Below are positions 16,269 to 24,605 of a stretch of 64,000 nt of DNA, piece by piece. The notes beneath the pieces were generated by a model that searched no databases, was not told the origin of the DNA, and saw only the letters and a program-made list of their open reading frames with translations. Both the position numbers and the translations under genes were made by a program. Numbering within the stretch: the first letter of the stretch is position 1; every line of letters starts with the position of its first letter. Origin of the DNA: Fen-1308 sp035319125 (GTDB lineage Bacteria > Nitrospirota > Thermodesulfovibrionia > Thermodesulfovibrionales > Dissulfurispiraceae); assembly GCA_035319125.1 (NCBI GenBank), contig DATHDG010000022.1:19264-83263 (forward strand). Reading direction: 5' to 3'.

Positions 16269-16472
16269 TCAAGAGTGAGCTACAGGTCCTTCTACCATAG
16301 CCCTCAGCTTGCGCGGATCATATTTTGCCAATTCGTCTTGATCGGCTTCTGAAAGCCCAAATTCCCGGGCAGTCCCGATCGGATCAACAAGGAAACGTTC
16401 TCTAAACGATGAGTCCATTATAGCCTTGCTGATAATTTTCGCAAGATTTGTATAGTAGTTGCCACAGCACAT
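16269..16472 (-). CDS. Small leader-like protein (NHLP/LigA-like helical family)
   Basis: 67 residues with a strong AAGGAGG site. N terminus MCCGNYY, then SSFRERFLVDPIGTAREFGL and DELAKYDPRKLRAMVEG. The pattern FRxxFLxDP-AxxFGLS-DxxxLxxxDPxxLRAM is shared by NHLP-type RiPP leader peptides and by LigA-like extradiol dioxygenase small subunits. No RiPP maturase or exporter is adjacent, so a precursor role is speculation. The Cys-Cys pair near the N terminus is unusual. Confidence 0.6.
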   Translation of the reverse strand: MCCGNYYTNLAKIISKAIMDSSFRERFLVDPIGTAREFGLSEADQDELAKYDPRKLRAMVEGPVAHS

Positions 16473-16844
16473 AGAATCCTCCTTTTTAAATAGCTTATGG
16501 TAGTATCAATTGAAAAAAGCAATATCCCAAAAGAGTTATATAACTAACGCCAACCCGAAGGTGTTGCCTGATAACGTTGATCAAAATATGCTTCCGTGCT
16601 TACTGGTAGCTTAAACTCAACAACATTGGATTGCCTTGACTTATGTCAAAGCTTGTAGTCATATCACTAAAAATATTGCAGCGGCAAATAAACCCCAAAG
16701 GTATATTTTTGTGAGTGGTAAATAGAGTTAAAGGACGTATCTGAAACATCGATAACATAGAGAGGATCTTTAGGCATAAATGGATGGATGCACGTCTTAA
16801 AACTATACATATCTGCTTCAACAGCATGCTGTAATGGTGCCGGA
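16473..16844. other. Gene-free interval
   Basis: Divergent upstream region of the leader-like protein (left) and the binding protein (right). No gene, RNA or clear promoter was identified. Confidence 0.35.
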
Positions 16845-17789
16845 ATGACTAAGAAGAATAAACTATATCTGATTGTTTTGCTATTGATATTTGCTCTTAT
16901 TGTATTTGAAGCTAGAGTTGGAAATGCTGAATCAAACGAACCTAATCGAGACATAGTTCGTCTTGCTTTTTCGAGCAAATTGCTGAATGACGCGAATTAC
17001 GCAGATGCGCAGGCAGCACTTGAGCTTTGGATTAGAGAGTTTTCCAGCAGCTCGACATTAAAGGTACAGTCAAAACCGCTTATTTTTGAAAACTTGCAGT
17101 CTTTAGAAACAGCTCTGAAGAGTGGAGAGGTTAACGTTGTCGGCTTCCCTGTGACCGATTATCTTAAAATAAAAGATAAAGCTCTATTAGAACCTTCTCT
17201 TGTGGCGGTTAGAAAGGGCAGTGCAGATGGAGAGCGGTTAGTTCTTATAGTTCGCAAAGATAGAAGGATATCAGACATATCGGAACTTAAAGGCAAAAAA
17301 CTGCTTGTACATCAAGGCTATATGGTCGATGCAGCGTATTTGTGGCTTGATACGCTTCTTGATCGTAAACATCTACCTACTTCTGAGAGGTTCTTCGGAT
17401 CTGTCAGAGAAGTAAAAAAAGTGCCGGGAACCGTTCTGCCACTATTTTTCAACCAGGCCGACGCAGCTCTAGTCAACAAGAATGCGTTTGAAACTATGGT
17501 AGATTTGAATCCTCAGCTAGGAGAAAAGCTGACTATTCTTTCGGTTTCAGATAAATTAGTATACGGTATATTTTGCATGAGTAAAGGTTTAACTGAGAAC
17601 TCCAAAAAACTGATGATACAAAATGCTCTAATCATGCATAAAATGACAATAGGTAAACAAATACTCACGCTCTTCCAGATCGATGATGTAATACCCTTTA
17701 AGCCCCACCTGCTTGATCCCACGATAGAATTATTTAATAAGGCTGCCAGACGACAAGGCAATGAAGTGGTTAGAAGACGTGACCAATAA
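16845..17789 (+). CDS. PhnD-like periplasmic substrate-binding protein
   Basis: 314 residues from ATG 16845, where a membrane or signal segment begins (MTKKNKLYLIVLLLIFALIV). The rest is a two-lobed type II binding protein of the PhnD/SsuA group: LAFSSKLLND, KSGEVNVVGFPVTDYL, LVLIVRKDRRISDISELKGKKLLV and the hinge-region DAALVNKNAFETM. No ABC permease or ATPase gene is near. The next long gene is a diguanylate cyclase, so this is probably a signalling input rather than a transporter part; ligand unknown. Confidence 0.8.
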   Translation: MTKKNKLYLIVLLLIFALIVFEARVGNAESNEPNRDIVRLAFSSKLLNDANYADAQAALELWIREFSSSSTLKVQSKPLIFENLQSLETALKSGEVNVVGFPVTDYLKIKDKALLEPSLVAVRKGSADGERLVLIVRKDRRISDISELKGKKLLVHQGYMVDAAYLWLDTLLDRKHLPTSERFFGSVREVKKVPGTVLPLFFNQADAALVNKNAFETMVDLNPQLGEKLTILSVSDKLVYGIFCMSKGLTENSKKLMIQNALIMHKMTIGKQILTLFQIDDVIPFKPHLLDPTIELFNKAARRQGNEVVRRRDQ

Positions 17790-17871
17790 CGGCGCGAATA
17801 TATCCTATTGGTTTCTCCCTCTCAGGTACTTTACACTTCTCTAAACCAGCTAAATTAGTAGAACGGGAGTG

Positions 17872-18048
17872 ATGTCGCACCGCGTAATACAGATCTTCCT
17901 CATTACGGTGGCATTATTTTACACACGTAATGTTCCTGTCGAAAAATTAGCACAGACGTCCTTGACGCCGGGGAATATTACGCACAGCATCTGCCACTCA
18001 CAACTCGTATGCGACTTCATATTTAGTTTGATTGAGCACATTCCGTAG
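17872..18048 (+). CDS. Possible 58-residue protein between binding protein and cyclase
   Basis: ATG at 17872 after GGGAG, stop TAG at 18046-18048. Starts MSHRVIQIFLITVALFYT, a hydrophobic N terminus, then a polar part with two Cys. No family recognised; codon choice is not decisive. The only candidate in the 388-base gap 17790-18177. Confidence 0.3.
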   Translation: MSHRVIQIFLITVALFYTRNVPVEKLAQTSLTPGNITHSICHSQLVCDFIFSLIEHIP

Positions 18049-18177
18049 ATATTGCCTATCTTTTCTGCTATGATTATGTAGCCGATTCGGGTATCGATAA
18101 AGCTGTTGACGTTAGTATCTCGTTGCTGCCAGGAAGTCGACAGGAATAGGTAATCACACATGCTGACCAGGTAACGA

Positions 18178-20499
18178 ATGAGGATACAGAATGCCATAAG
18201 GAATCCTCTGCAAATGCGTTCAATCGTGACGTTATTCGTGCTTTTGGTTTTCCTGAGCATAATCGCAGGATGTTGGCTTTATTTCTATTCCCTCAGAGTC
18301 GCTCTTCGCAATGATCTGACTACCAAGGCCGAAAACAATGTTCAAGATTTTGCAAAAGAAATAGCAACATCCTTATCAGAATATCAGAAGATGGCGGCCG
18401 CACTGGCCGGCCTGAGGGAATTGTCAGCAGCCCTGACGAGTAAGGATCGAAACGCCATTACGCAGGCAAATGCCCTGCTCGATCATTTTAAATCTACGAC
18501 TCAGGCAGACGTGTGTTACGTTTTAGATCGTACTGGAGAAACAGTTTTATCATCCAATCGAAATACCTCACAAAGCTTTATGGGTAGGTATTACGCCTTT
18601 CGGCCTTTCTTCCAGCAGGCAATTGCGGGCTCTCCATCCATATATCCGGCGCTTGGCGTTGTAACAAAAAGAAGAGGTCTGTTTTACGGTTACCCTATTT
18701 ATGGCGGAGGGCGAAGAGATCCCTTGGGGGTTCTTGTCCTTAAAGTTCCAATTGATTCGATTGAGAAAGGGATTCAAATAAAACATCAGGGGATCATGCT
18801 TCTGGCAGACAGTCATAGCATAGTTTTTCTTTCGAGCAAGCCGGAATGGCTATATCATAGCCTGTGGAAAATTCCGCAAGAAAAACTTTCTGTTATCACT
18901 TCTACACAGCAGTTTGGTGAAGGTTCTATAGAATGGACTGGAATGGAATCAAAGGGTGGGTACGCGGTTGATAGCAAGGGCAATAAGTACATCCTCTTTC
19001 AGAAAGATATACCTAACCTGCCCGGGTGGAAAGCAAGTTATTTACTTGATAGCAATATACTGTCAGACAAAATTTCTGTTGCGTTTTTCAAGCAATTTGG
19101 CCCCTATCTTATGGTTCTATGCACTCTGATCGGGGTGGCCTGCTTATTTTTATATCGAAAAGCGGACTGTGAAATCCACAAGCGAAAACTCTCCGATGAG
19201 GAGCAAAAGAAATCTCTATCGCTCTTGCAATCTACTCTCGAATCCACCGCAGACGGAATCTTGGTTGTTAACCATGAAGGGTCTATCGAAAGCTTTAACA
19301 CACGTTTTGTAAGAATGTGGAGTCTGCCCGATGATATTCTTGCCTCCAGGGATGATGATCAGGCTCTGGGATTTGTTTTAGAGCAGCTTAAAGATCCCCA
19401 AGGATTTCTGTCCAAGGTTGAGTCGTTGTATGCGCATCCCGAAGAAGAGAGTTTTGATGTGCTGGAATTCAAAGATGGCAGAATTTTTGAACGCTATTCA
19501 AGACCTCAAAAAATGGGCGATGGTATTATTGGTCGCGTCTGGAGCTTCCGGGATGTTACTGAACAAAAAGTTGCCAATGCGGCACTTAGAGAAAGCGAGC
19601 GCAAGTATCGCGAATTAGTAGAAAATGCAAACAGCATTATTTTACGTTGGACACCTAATGGCGAAGTCACCTTTCTCAACGAATTCGGACAGACGTTTTT
19701 CGGATATTCAGAGCGTGAAATCATGGGCAAGAATGTAATGGGCACTATTGTTCCGGACAGCGAGAGTACCGGCCGTGCTCTTAGACCGCTCATGGAAAGC
19801 ATACAAGAAAACCCGGCTGCTTTCGAACAGAACGTTAATGAAAACATGCGAAGTGATGGCCGCAGGGTATGGATTGCCTGGACAAATAAAGCTGTTTTTG
19901 ACAAAGAGGGCAAATTGACTGAAGTGCTGAGCATTGGGACCGACATTACCGAACTGCGAAGAGCGGAAGAGCAGCTGCAGCGATTATCGACTTTGGATAG
20001 CTTGACAGGCATTCTAAATAGACGCGCTTTCAACATAGCCTTAGGCGATGAATGGAAACGTGCTCAGAGGGGCAGTTATAAGTTCTCAATAATGATGATA
20101 GACATTGACCAATTCAAGAAGTACAACGATACCTACGGGCATCTCCAGGGCGATGAATGCCTGCGGCAGGTTTCAAAAGCTTTGCGAAAAGACGCACAGC
20201 GTCCCGGAGACCTGCTTGCCAGATTTGGGGGGGAAGAATTTGTTATAGCATTCTCCTTGCAAGAGGAGTATCAAGCCACTATTTATGCAAATAAAATATG
20301 CAGAGATATTGAGGCGCTGAAGATTCAGCATGAAAAGTCCACGGTAACCCATCACGTTACTGTTAGTGTAGGCGTCGCTACAATAATCCCAACCCGGGAA
20401 ATGTCCTGGGTCAACTTGATGGATGCTGCGGATAATGCCCTCTACAGAGCGAAAAGCGAAGGTGGAAATCGTGTTTCAGCATACCTGTCCGAAAATTAG
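18178..20499 (+). CDS. Membrane diguanylate cyclase with periplasmic sensor and two PAS domains
   Basis: 773 residues. First membrane helix about 16-38, a periplasmic dCACHE-type domain (about 45-300), second helix about 305-325 (PYLMVLCTLIGVACLFLYRK), two PAS domains (about 345-465 and 475-590) and a GGDEF domain (about 605-770). The active-site motif is GGEEF (684-688), and the inhibitory site RPGD (675-678) stands five residues before it, so product inhibition by c-di-GMP is expected. No EAL domain. With the PhnD-like protein upstream it may form a periplasmic ligand-to-c-di-GMP pair. Confidence 0.93.
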   Translation: MRIQNAIRNPLQMRSIVTLFVLLVFLSIIAGCWLYFYSLRVALRNDLTTKAENNVQDFAKEIATSLSEYQKMAAALAGLRELSAALTSKDRNAITQANALLDHFKSTTQADVCYVLDRTGETVLSSNRNTSQSFMGRYYAFRPFFQQAIAGSPSIYPALGVVTKRRGLFYGYPIYGGGRRDPLGVLVLKVPIDSIEKGIQIKHQGIMLLADSHSIVFLSSKPEWLYHSLWKIPQEKLSVITSTQQFGEGSIEWTGMESKGGYAVDSKGNKYILFQKDIPNLPGWKASYLLDSNILSDKISVAFFKQFGPYLMVLCTLIGVACLFLYRKADCEIHKRKLSDEEQKKSLSLLQSTLESTADGILVVNHEGSIESFNTRFVRMWSLPDDILASRDDDQALGFVLEQLKDPQGFLSKVESLYAHPEEESFDVLEFKDGRIFERYSRPQKMGDGIIGRVWSFRDVTEQKVANAALRESERKYRELVENANSIILRWTPNGEVTFLNEFGQTFFGYSEREIMGKNVMGTIVPDSESTGRALRPLMESIQENPAAFEQNVNENMRSDGRRVWIAWTNKAVFDKEGKLTEVLSIGTDITELRRAEEQLQRLSTLDSLTGILNRRAFNIALGDEWKRAQRGSYKFSIMMIDIDQFKKYNDTYGHLQGDECLRQVSKALRKDAQRPGDLLARFGGEEFVIAFSLQEEYQATIYANKICRDIEALKIQHEKSTVTHHVTVSVGVATIIPTREMSWVNLMDAADNALYRAKSEGGNRVSAYLSEN

Positions 20500-20553
20500 T
20501 GGGACATGAATGAGCTTATTAAGAAGTTTTCTTGGGTCAGTGAGTTCTGCGCG

Positions 20554-21306
20554 CTATCTTACAGCTGTGATCGTGGCTTTGACCGCGCCAACTTTAACCT
20601 TGGTCTTCAACAGAACGGGCACCCTTCTTTCGTCATCGGTGAGCCAGATGAAAATGTCGCCCTTTCTGTTAAATATACCTTCGCTCTGAAGCACTGGTCT
20701 TATCAGAATAGTTTTGAAGGTTCCGATAGGCGTTTCGATTTCTTCTTTTTTTACAACTTGGATCTCGGCCTTATATAGTTTCTTGTTGTCGAATATGTCA
20801 ACGAAAACTGATTTCCCCACATGAAGCGGCAGGAAGCGTACGTAATAAAAACATGATAGAGCATCCATTGTAGAATCGCCAATGTCGAATGACTTCTGCT
20901 CCTTGTCGAGATAGTCAATATACATGGCCTTCTTGGCCGCCAGGTCGAAATATACTTCTTTATCTTTCCTATGTTTGCCTTCTGATGTTTTAAGTCTATA
21001 GCTATATGGAGTGCCCGGTAAATTTTTAATTGGGATTTTTTTCAGGGAACTTACTGCAAGGTCATCAACACGATAAAAGACCGATACGAAATCGGACGAC
21101 ATCGCGCGCGATACAAATTGTATATATTGATCTTTCTCCACCGTTTCGAGTGATGCTGTGCCGGCTTTAATCCCAGCCCAGGTAAGGTCATAGTCGAGTC
21201 TCTCCGGCAGGACAAAAGGAACTGCCGTCTGAGAGAAAATAATAATGGCAATGACGAATACTGCAAATCCTGTTATCTTTGATAATGACACATGATCTCC
21301 CGGCAT
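20554..21306 (-). CDS. DUF3108 periplasmic protein
   Basis: 250 residues with an N-terminal hydrophobic segment (ITGFAVFVIAIIIFSQTA). The body fits DUF3108: LDYDLTWAGIKAGTASLE, then repeated beta strands and FIWLTDDERRVPVLLKTKVKVG at the end. Beta-rich, probably periplasmic; some homologues sit with envelope genes but the function is unknown. It is divergent from hisA. Confidence 0.8.
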   Translation of the reverse strand: MPGDHVSLSKITGFAVFVIAIIIFSQTAVPFVLPERLDYDLTWAGIKAGTASLETVEKDQYIQFVSRAMSSDFVSVFYRVDDLAVSSLKKIPIKNLPGTPYSYRLKTSEGKHRKDKEVYFDLAAKKAMYIDYLDKEQKSFDIGDSTMDALSCFYYVRFLPLHVGKSVFVDIFDNKKLYKAEIQVVKKEEIETPIGTFKTILIRPVLQSEGIFNRKGDIFIWLTDDERRVPVLLKTKVKVGAVKATITAVR

Positions 21307-21343
21307 GTTTCTGCATGCTGCAAAGGCTTTCTGTTATAGTAAT

Positions 21344-22072
21344 ATGATGCTTGTGATTCCTGCAATAGACCTTAAAGGAGGTCGCTGCGTAAGGCTCCTT
21401 CAAGGGAGAGAAGAAGACGCCACTGTATATTCTGATGATCCAGTTTCAACGGCCAGGAAATGGGAAGCATCAGGAGCTAAACGTCTGCATGTTGTCGATC
21501 TGGACGGTGCTTTTACCGGCAGTCAGCTGAATCTTGAGAGTGTCTTGAATATCAGAAAGGCTGTCTCGATGGAGATTGAAGTTGGCGGCGGCATCCGCGA
21601 TTTGAACCGCATTGAACATCTGATCTCTTCCGGCGTAAACAGCGTGATACTAGGCACTGTTGCTGTTGAAAATCCAAAGCTTGTGAAGGAGGCTTGCACT
21701 AAATATCCTGGCAGAGTGCTTGTTGGGATAGACGCCAAGAACGGAGATGTTGCCGTGAAGGGGTGGGTTGAAGTCACAACGGCTAGGGCTAAAGAACTGG
21801 CGCAGAAGATGCAAAGTTACGGTTGTGCGGGCATTATCTATACTGATATATCGAAGGACGGCATGTTATCGGGTCCAAACATTGAAGCTGTCCGCGAAAT
21901 GGTGAATATCCTGAATATCCCTGTGATTGCATCGGGAGGGATATCTTCAATTGACGACATAAAGAACCTTCTTGCGATCACAGGATTATGGGGCGCGATA
22001 ACTGGAAAGGCAATCTATTCGGGCTCGCTTGATCTGAAGGAAGCAATAAGAATTTCGGAGGAGAGTTGCTAG
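21344..22072 (+). CDS. hisA: HisA, phosphoribosylformimino-AICAR ribotide isomerase
   Basis: About 242 residues from the first ATG of the ATG-ATG pair at 21344. A (beta/alpha)8 barrel with MLVIPAIDLKGGRCVRL (catalytic Asp in AIDLKGG), VGGGIRD, and the second half with YTDISKDGMLSGPN and IPVIASGGISS. It converts ProFAR to PRFAR in histidine synthesis. It overlaps hisF by seven bases. Confidence 0.95.
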   Translation: MMLVIPAIDLKGGRCVRLLQGREEDATVYSDDPVSTARKWEASGAKRLHVVDLDGAFTGSQLNLESVLNIRKAVSMEIEVGGGIRDLNRIEHLISSGVNSVILGTVAVENPKLVKEACTKYPGRVLVGIDAKNGDVAVKGWVEVTTARAKELAQKMQSYGCAGIIYTDISKDGMLSGPNIEAVREMVNILNIPVIASGGISSIDDIKNLLAITGLWGAITGKAIYSGSLDLKEAIRISEESC

Positions 22073-22905
22073 CAAAGCGCATTATTCCATGCTTGGATGT
22101 CAAAGACGGAAGGGTAGTTAAAGGTGTAAGCTTTCTGAATCTGAGAGACGCCGGCGATCCAGTAGATAATGCCATATATTATGACAAGGAAGGCGCCGAC
22201 GAACTGGTTTTTCTTGATATAACTGCGTCTCACGAAAAAAGAAAGATTATTTTGGATGTTGTAGAGAAGACTGCAAACGATGTATTTATGCCGCTTACCG
22301 TAGGAGGCGGCATCAGGAACCTGGACGATATTCGAAATCTTCTTAACGCAGGCTGCGACAAGGTATCTATAAATACCGCAGCGGTTCATGATCCTTACTT
22401 TATAAGCCGGGCTGCAGAACGCTTCGGAACTCAATGTATTGTTGTTGCAATCGACGCTAAACGCATTTCAGAAAATATGACTGAATCGTCAGGGGAGACA
22501 TGGTTTACGGACCAGTCTCTTAAGGATGTTGTTCTATCCTTGCCGTCTGCAGGGCTGACTTGGGCGCTGTCCACTCACGGCGGGCGGAAGATGAAAAAGA
22601 TCGACGCTGTAAAGTGGGCAGTGAAAATGGAAGAACTGGGAGCCGGCGAGATTCTACTTACCAGCATGGACCGTGATGGCACTAAAGAGGGTTATGATCT
22701 TGAGCTTACCAGTACGATATCCGATGCGGTATCCATTCCTGTGATAGCTTCCGGCGGTGCCGGAACGCTCGAGCATTTGTACGATGGCTTTGTCAACGGC
22801 AAGGCAGATGCTGTGCTTGCAGCATCCATATTTCACTATCGAGAATATTCTATCTATCAGGCAAAGGAATATCTGAAGGCAAAAGGCGTATCTGTAAGGC
22901 TCTAA
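22066..22905 (+). CDS. hisF: HisF, imidazole glycerol phosphate synthase cyclase subunit, with insertion
   Basis: 279 residues from a TTG start (22066) inside hisA; GGAGGAGAG precedes it. Conserved: KRIIPCLDVKDGRVVKG, TVGGGIRNLDD, VVAIDAKR, THGGRK, LLTSMDRDGTKEGYDLEL and IPVIASGGAG. Between AIDAKR and THGGR stand about 36 residues, where most homologues have about 10. This insertion makes the protein longer than the usual 250-258. HisH is not next to it. Confidence 0.93.
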   Translation: MLAKRIIPCLDVKDGRVVKGVSFLNLRDAGDPVDNAIYYDKEGADELVFLDITASHEKRKIILDVVEKTANDVFMPLTVGGGIRNLDDIRNLLNAGCDKVSINTAAVHDPYFISRAAERFGTQCIVVAIDAKRISENMTESSGETWFTDQSLKDVVLSLPSAGLTWALSTHGGRKMKKIDAVKWAVKMEELGAGEILLTSMDRDGTKEGYDLELTSTISDAVSIPVIASGGAGTLEHLYDGFVNGKADAVLAASIFHYREYSIYQAKEYLKAKGVSVRL

Positions 22906-23054
22906 TCAAAACTTACTCCTGTCAGATTTGCTCGTTCCCGTAGTTTACGCGGCTTATTATAGTAGTCCTTTATAATTGCTTACAATGGCAGTGCTTTTAT
23001 CGCTATGATCTTAGCTAGCCCGCCATTATTATCAAGTCAATCAAATAAAGTATC

Positions 23055-23083
23055 TTGACATAAAGCGAATAAAGCATTATGAT
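23055..23083 (+). promoter_or_regulatory. Sigma-70-type promoter of the dnaJ-hspR-clpB operon
   Basis: TTGACA (23055-23060), a 17-base spacer and TATGAT (23078-23083), 33 bases before the dnaJ-like start. No HAIR-type inverted repeat was found near it although hspR is in the operon. Confidence 0.7.
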
Positions 23084-23115
23084 ATGAATTAAGAGATTAT
23101 GTGAGGGAGACCAAT

Positions 23116-24174
23116 ATGCCGGCGGCAACGAAGGATTACTATCAGATACTTGGAGTTGGAAAAGATGCAGCTCAGGATGACATCAAGAAGGCATACCGAA
23201 AGCTGGCAAGAAAGCATCATCCGGACCTTAATCCTGGTGACAAGGCTGCAGAGGAAAAATTCAAGGAGATCAACGAAGCTTACGCAGTAATAGGCGATGA
23301 GAAGAAGCGGGCCGAGTACGATAAAGGCGGCACATTCAATTTTGAGGGCTTCGAGGGATTTAAAGGATTTGATGCCGGAGGTTTTGCGGACATCTTTGGC
23401 GATATTTTTGGCGGGCGCTATAGTCATGAGCCTGAAGCTGCCAGGGGCGAGGATTTGTTGATAGCCCTTGAGCTTTCCCTGGAAGATGCCTTTGCAGGCA
23501 AGACAATGAGCATTCCTGTGTCAAGAATGGCTCAGTGTGAGGCGTGCGGCGGCAGGGGTGCTGACTCTTTTGAGACATGCAAGAATTGTAACGGTTCCGG
23601 ACGTGCCCAGACATCCAGAGGATTCTTCAAGATTGCTCAGGCTTGTCATGAATGCGGTGGCAAAGGTCAAAAGCCTATCTCCCCGTGCAAGAAATGCAGT
23701 GGACGCGGAAGTATATATGCAAACGAGACTCTTAAAGTTAAAATTCCGGCAGGAGCGTCAGAGGGCTCTCTTATAAGGTTGAAGGGCAAGGGTAATGCAG
23801 GCAAGGGTGGAGGACCGTCAGGCGATCTGTTGCTTGAGGTTTCGCTCAGGCATCATTCGGTATTTCATAAGAAGGGTGCTGATATCCATATCCAGGTGCC
23901 GGTAACGTTTGGCGAGGCGGCGCTTGGTGCAAAAATAGAGGTGCCGACTCTCGACGGTTCAGCCATTATGAAACTGCCACCGGGCACTCAGGGCGGGCGT
24001 AAATTCAAGCTTAGCGGCAAGGGATATATCGACAAATCGGGAGGCCGTGGAGATGAATACGTGGAGATTCGGATAGCGGTGCCGACTGAAATTCCCGAAA
24101 AAGCCAGAGAAGCTGTTAAAACGATAGAGGCTTTGTATTCTGGGAATCCAAGAAGTAGACTTGGAGAAAAGTGA
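23116..24174 (+). CDS. DnaJ-family co-chaperone with zinc finger
   Basis: 352 residues from ATG 23116, with GAGGGAG upstream. J domain (about 7-70) with the HPD motif in KHHPDLNPG, a short Gly/Phe-rich linker, four CxxCxGxG zinc-binding repeats (CEACGGRG, CKNCNGSG, CHECGGKG, CKKCSGRG, about 137-200) and the substrate-binding C-terminal domain. It stimulates a DnaK ATPase. This is the second full DnaJ of the window (other copy 56843-57952) and heads an operon with hspR, clpB and hsp20. Confidence 0.9.
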   Translation: MPAATKDYYQILGVGKDAAQDDIKKAYRKLARKHHPDLNPGDKAAEEKFKEINEAYAVIGDEKKRAEYDKGGTFNFEGFEGFKGFDAGGFADIFGDIFGGRYSHEPEAARGEDLLIALELSLEDAFAGKTMSIPVSRMAQCEACGGRGADSFETCKNCNGSGRAQTSRGFFKIAQACHECGGKGQKPISPCKKCSGRGSIYANETLKVKIPAGASEGSLIRLKGKGNAGKGGGPSGDLLLEVSLRHHSVFHKKGADIHIQVPVTFGEAALGAKIEVPTLDGSAIMKLPPGTQGGRKFKLSGKGYIDKSGGRGDEYVEIRIAVPTEIPEKAREAVKTIEALYSGNPRSRLGEK

Positions 24175-24175
24175 T

Positions 24176-24529
24176 ATGACTAGACGAAAGCCAGATGCCG
24201 ATAGGCCGCTTTACCTTATAAGTGTTGTATCCCAGATGCTGGATGTGCATCCGCAGACGCTTAGAATGTACGAGCGGGAAGGTTTTGTGACTCCCAGCAG
24301 GATCAATCGGCAGAGATTGTATTCGGACAGGGACGTTGAACGGCTTCACCTTGTAATCGAGCTTACAAAGGATCTCGGCGTCAACAAAGCCGGCGTGGAC
24401 ATAATACTGCGAATGAGAAACCGAATGGAGACAATGCATCGCGAAATAAGTGAAATGATGGACATGGTAGATGAAGATATAAAAAGAGAGTTTCAGCGAA
24501 GATTGAGGACTATTCTGGGCGAAGAATGA
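24176..24529 (+). CDS. hspR: HspR, MerR-family heat-shock repressor
   Basis: 117 residues from ATG 24176. MerR-type winged helix: PLYLISVVSQMLDVHPQTLRM, YEREGFVTPSR and QRLYSDRDVERL, followed by a short helical tail. This matches HspR, which represses DnaK/ClpB-type heat-shock operons with DnaK as co-repressor in Streptomyces and Helicobacter. It follows the dnaJ-like gene almost directly and precedes clpB, so autoregulation of this operon is likely. Confidence 0.85.
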   Translation: MTRRKPDADRPLYLISVVSQMLDVHPQTLRMYEREGFVTPSRINRQRLYSDRDVERLHLVIELTKDLGVNKAGVDIILRMRNRMETMHREISEMMDMVDEDIKREFQRRLRTILGEE

Positions 24530-24605
24530 AGCACTATAGGAACCACTATTTGATGTATCAGATTTTTGAGAAAAACTATGGGCGCATACCATAAAGGGAG
24601 GAAAA

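Noticed and set aside
20506..20778. Plus-strand frame of 90 codons
   Set aside because: Antisense to the DUF3108 gene, whose family match is clear.
22906..23115. HAIR operator for HspR
   Set aside because: No CTTGAGT-N7-ACTCAAG-like repeat could be found around the promoter.
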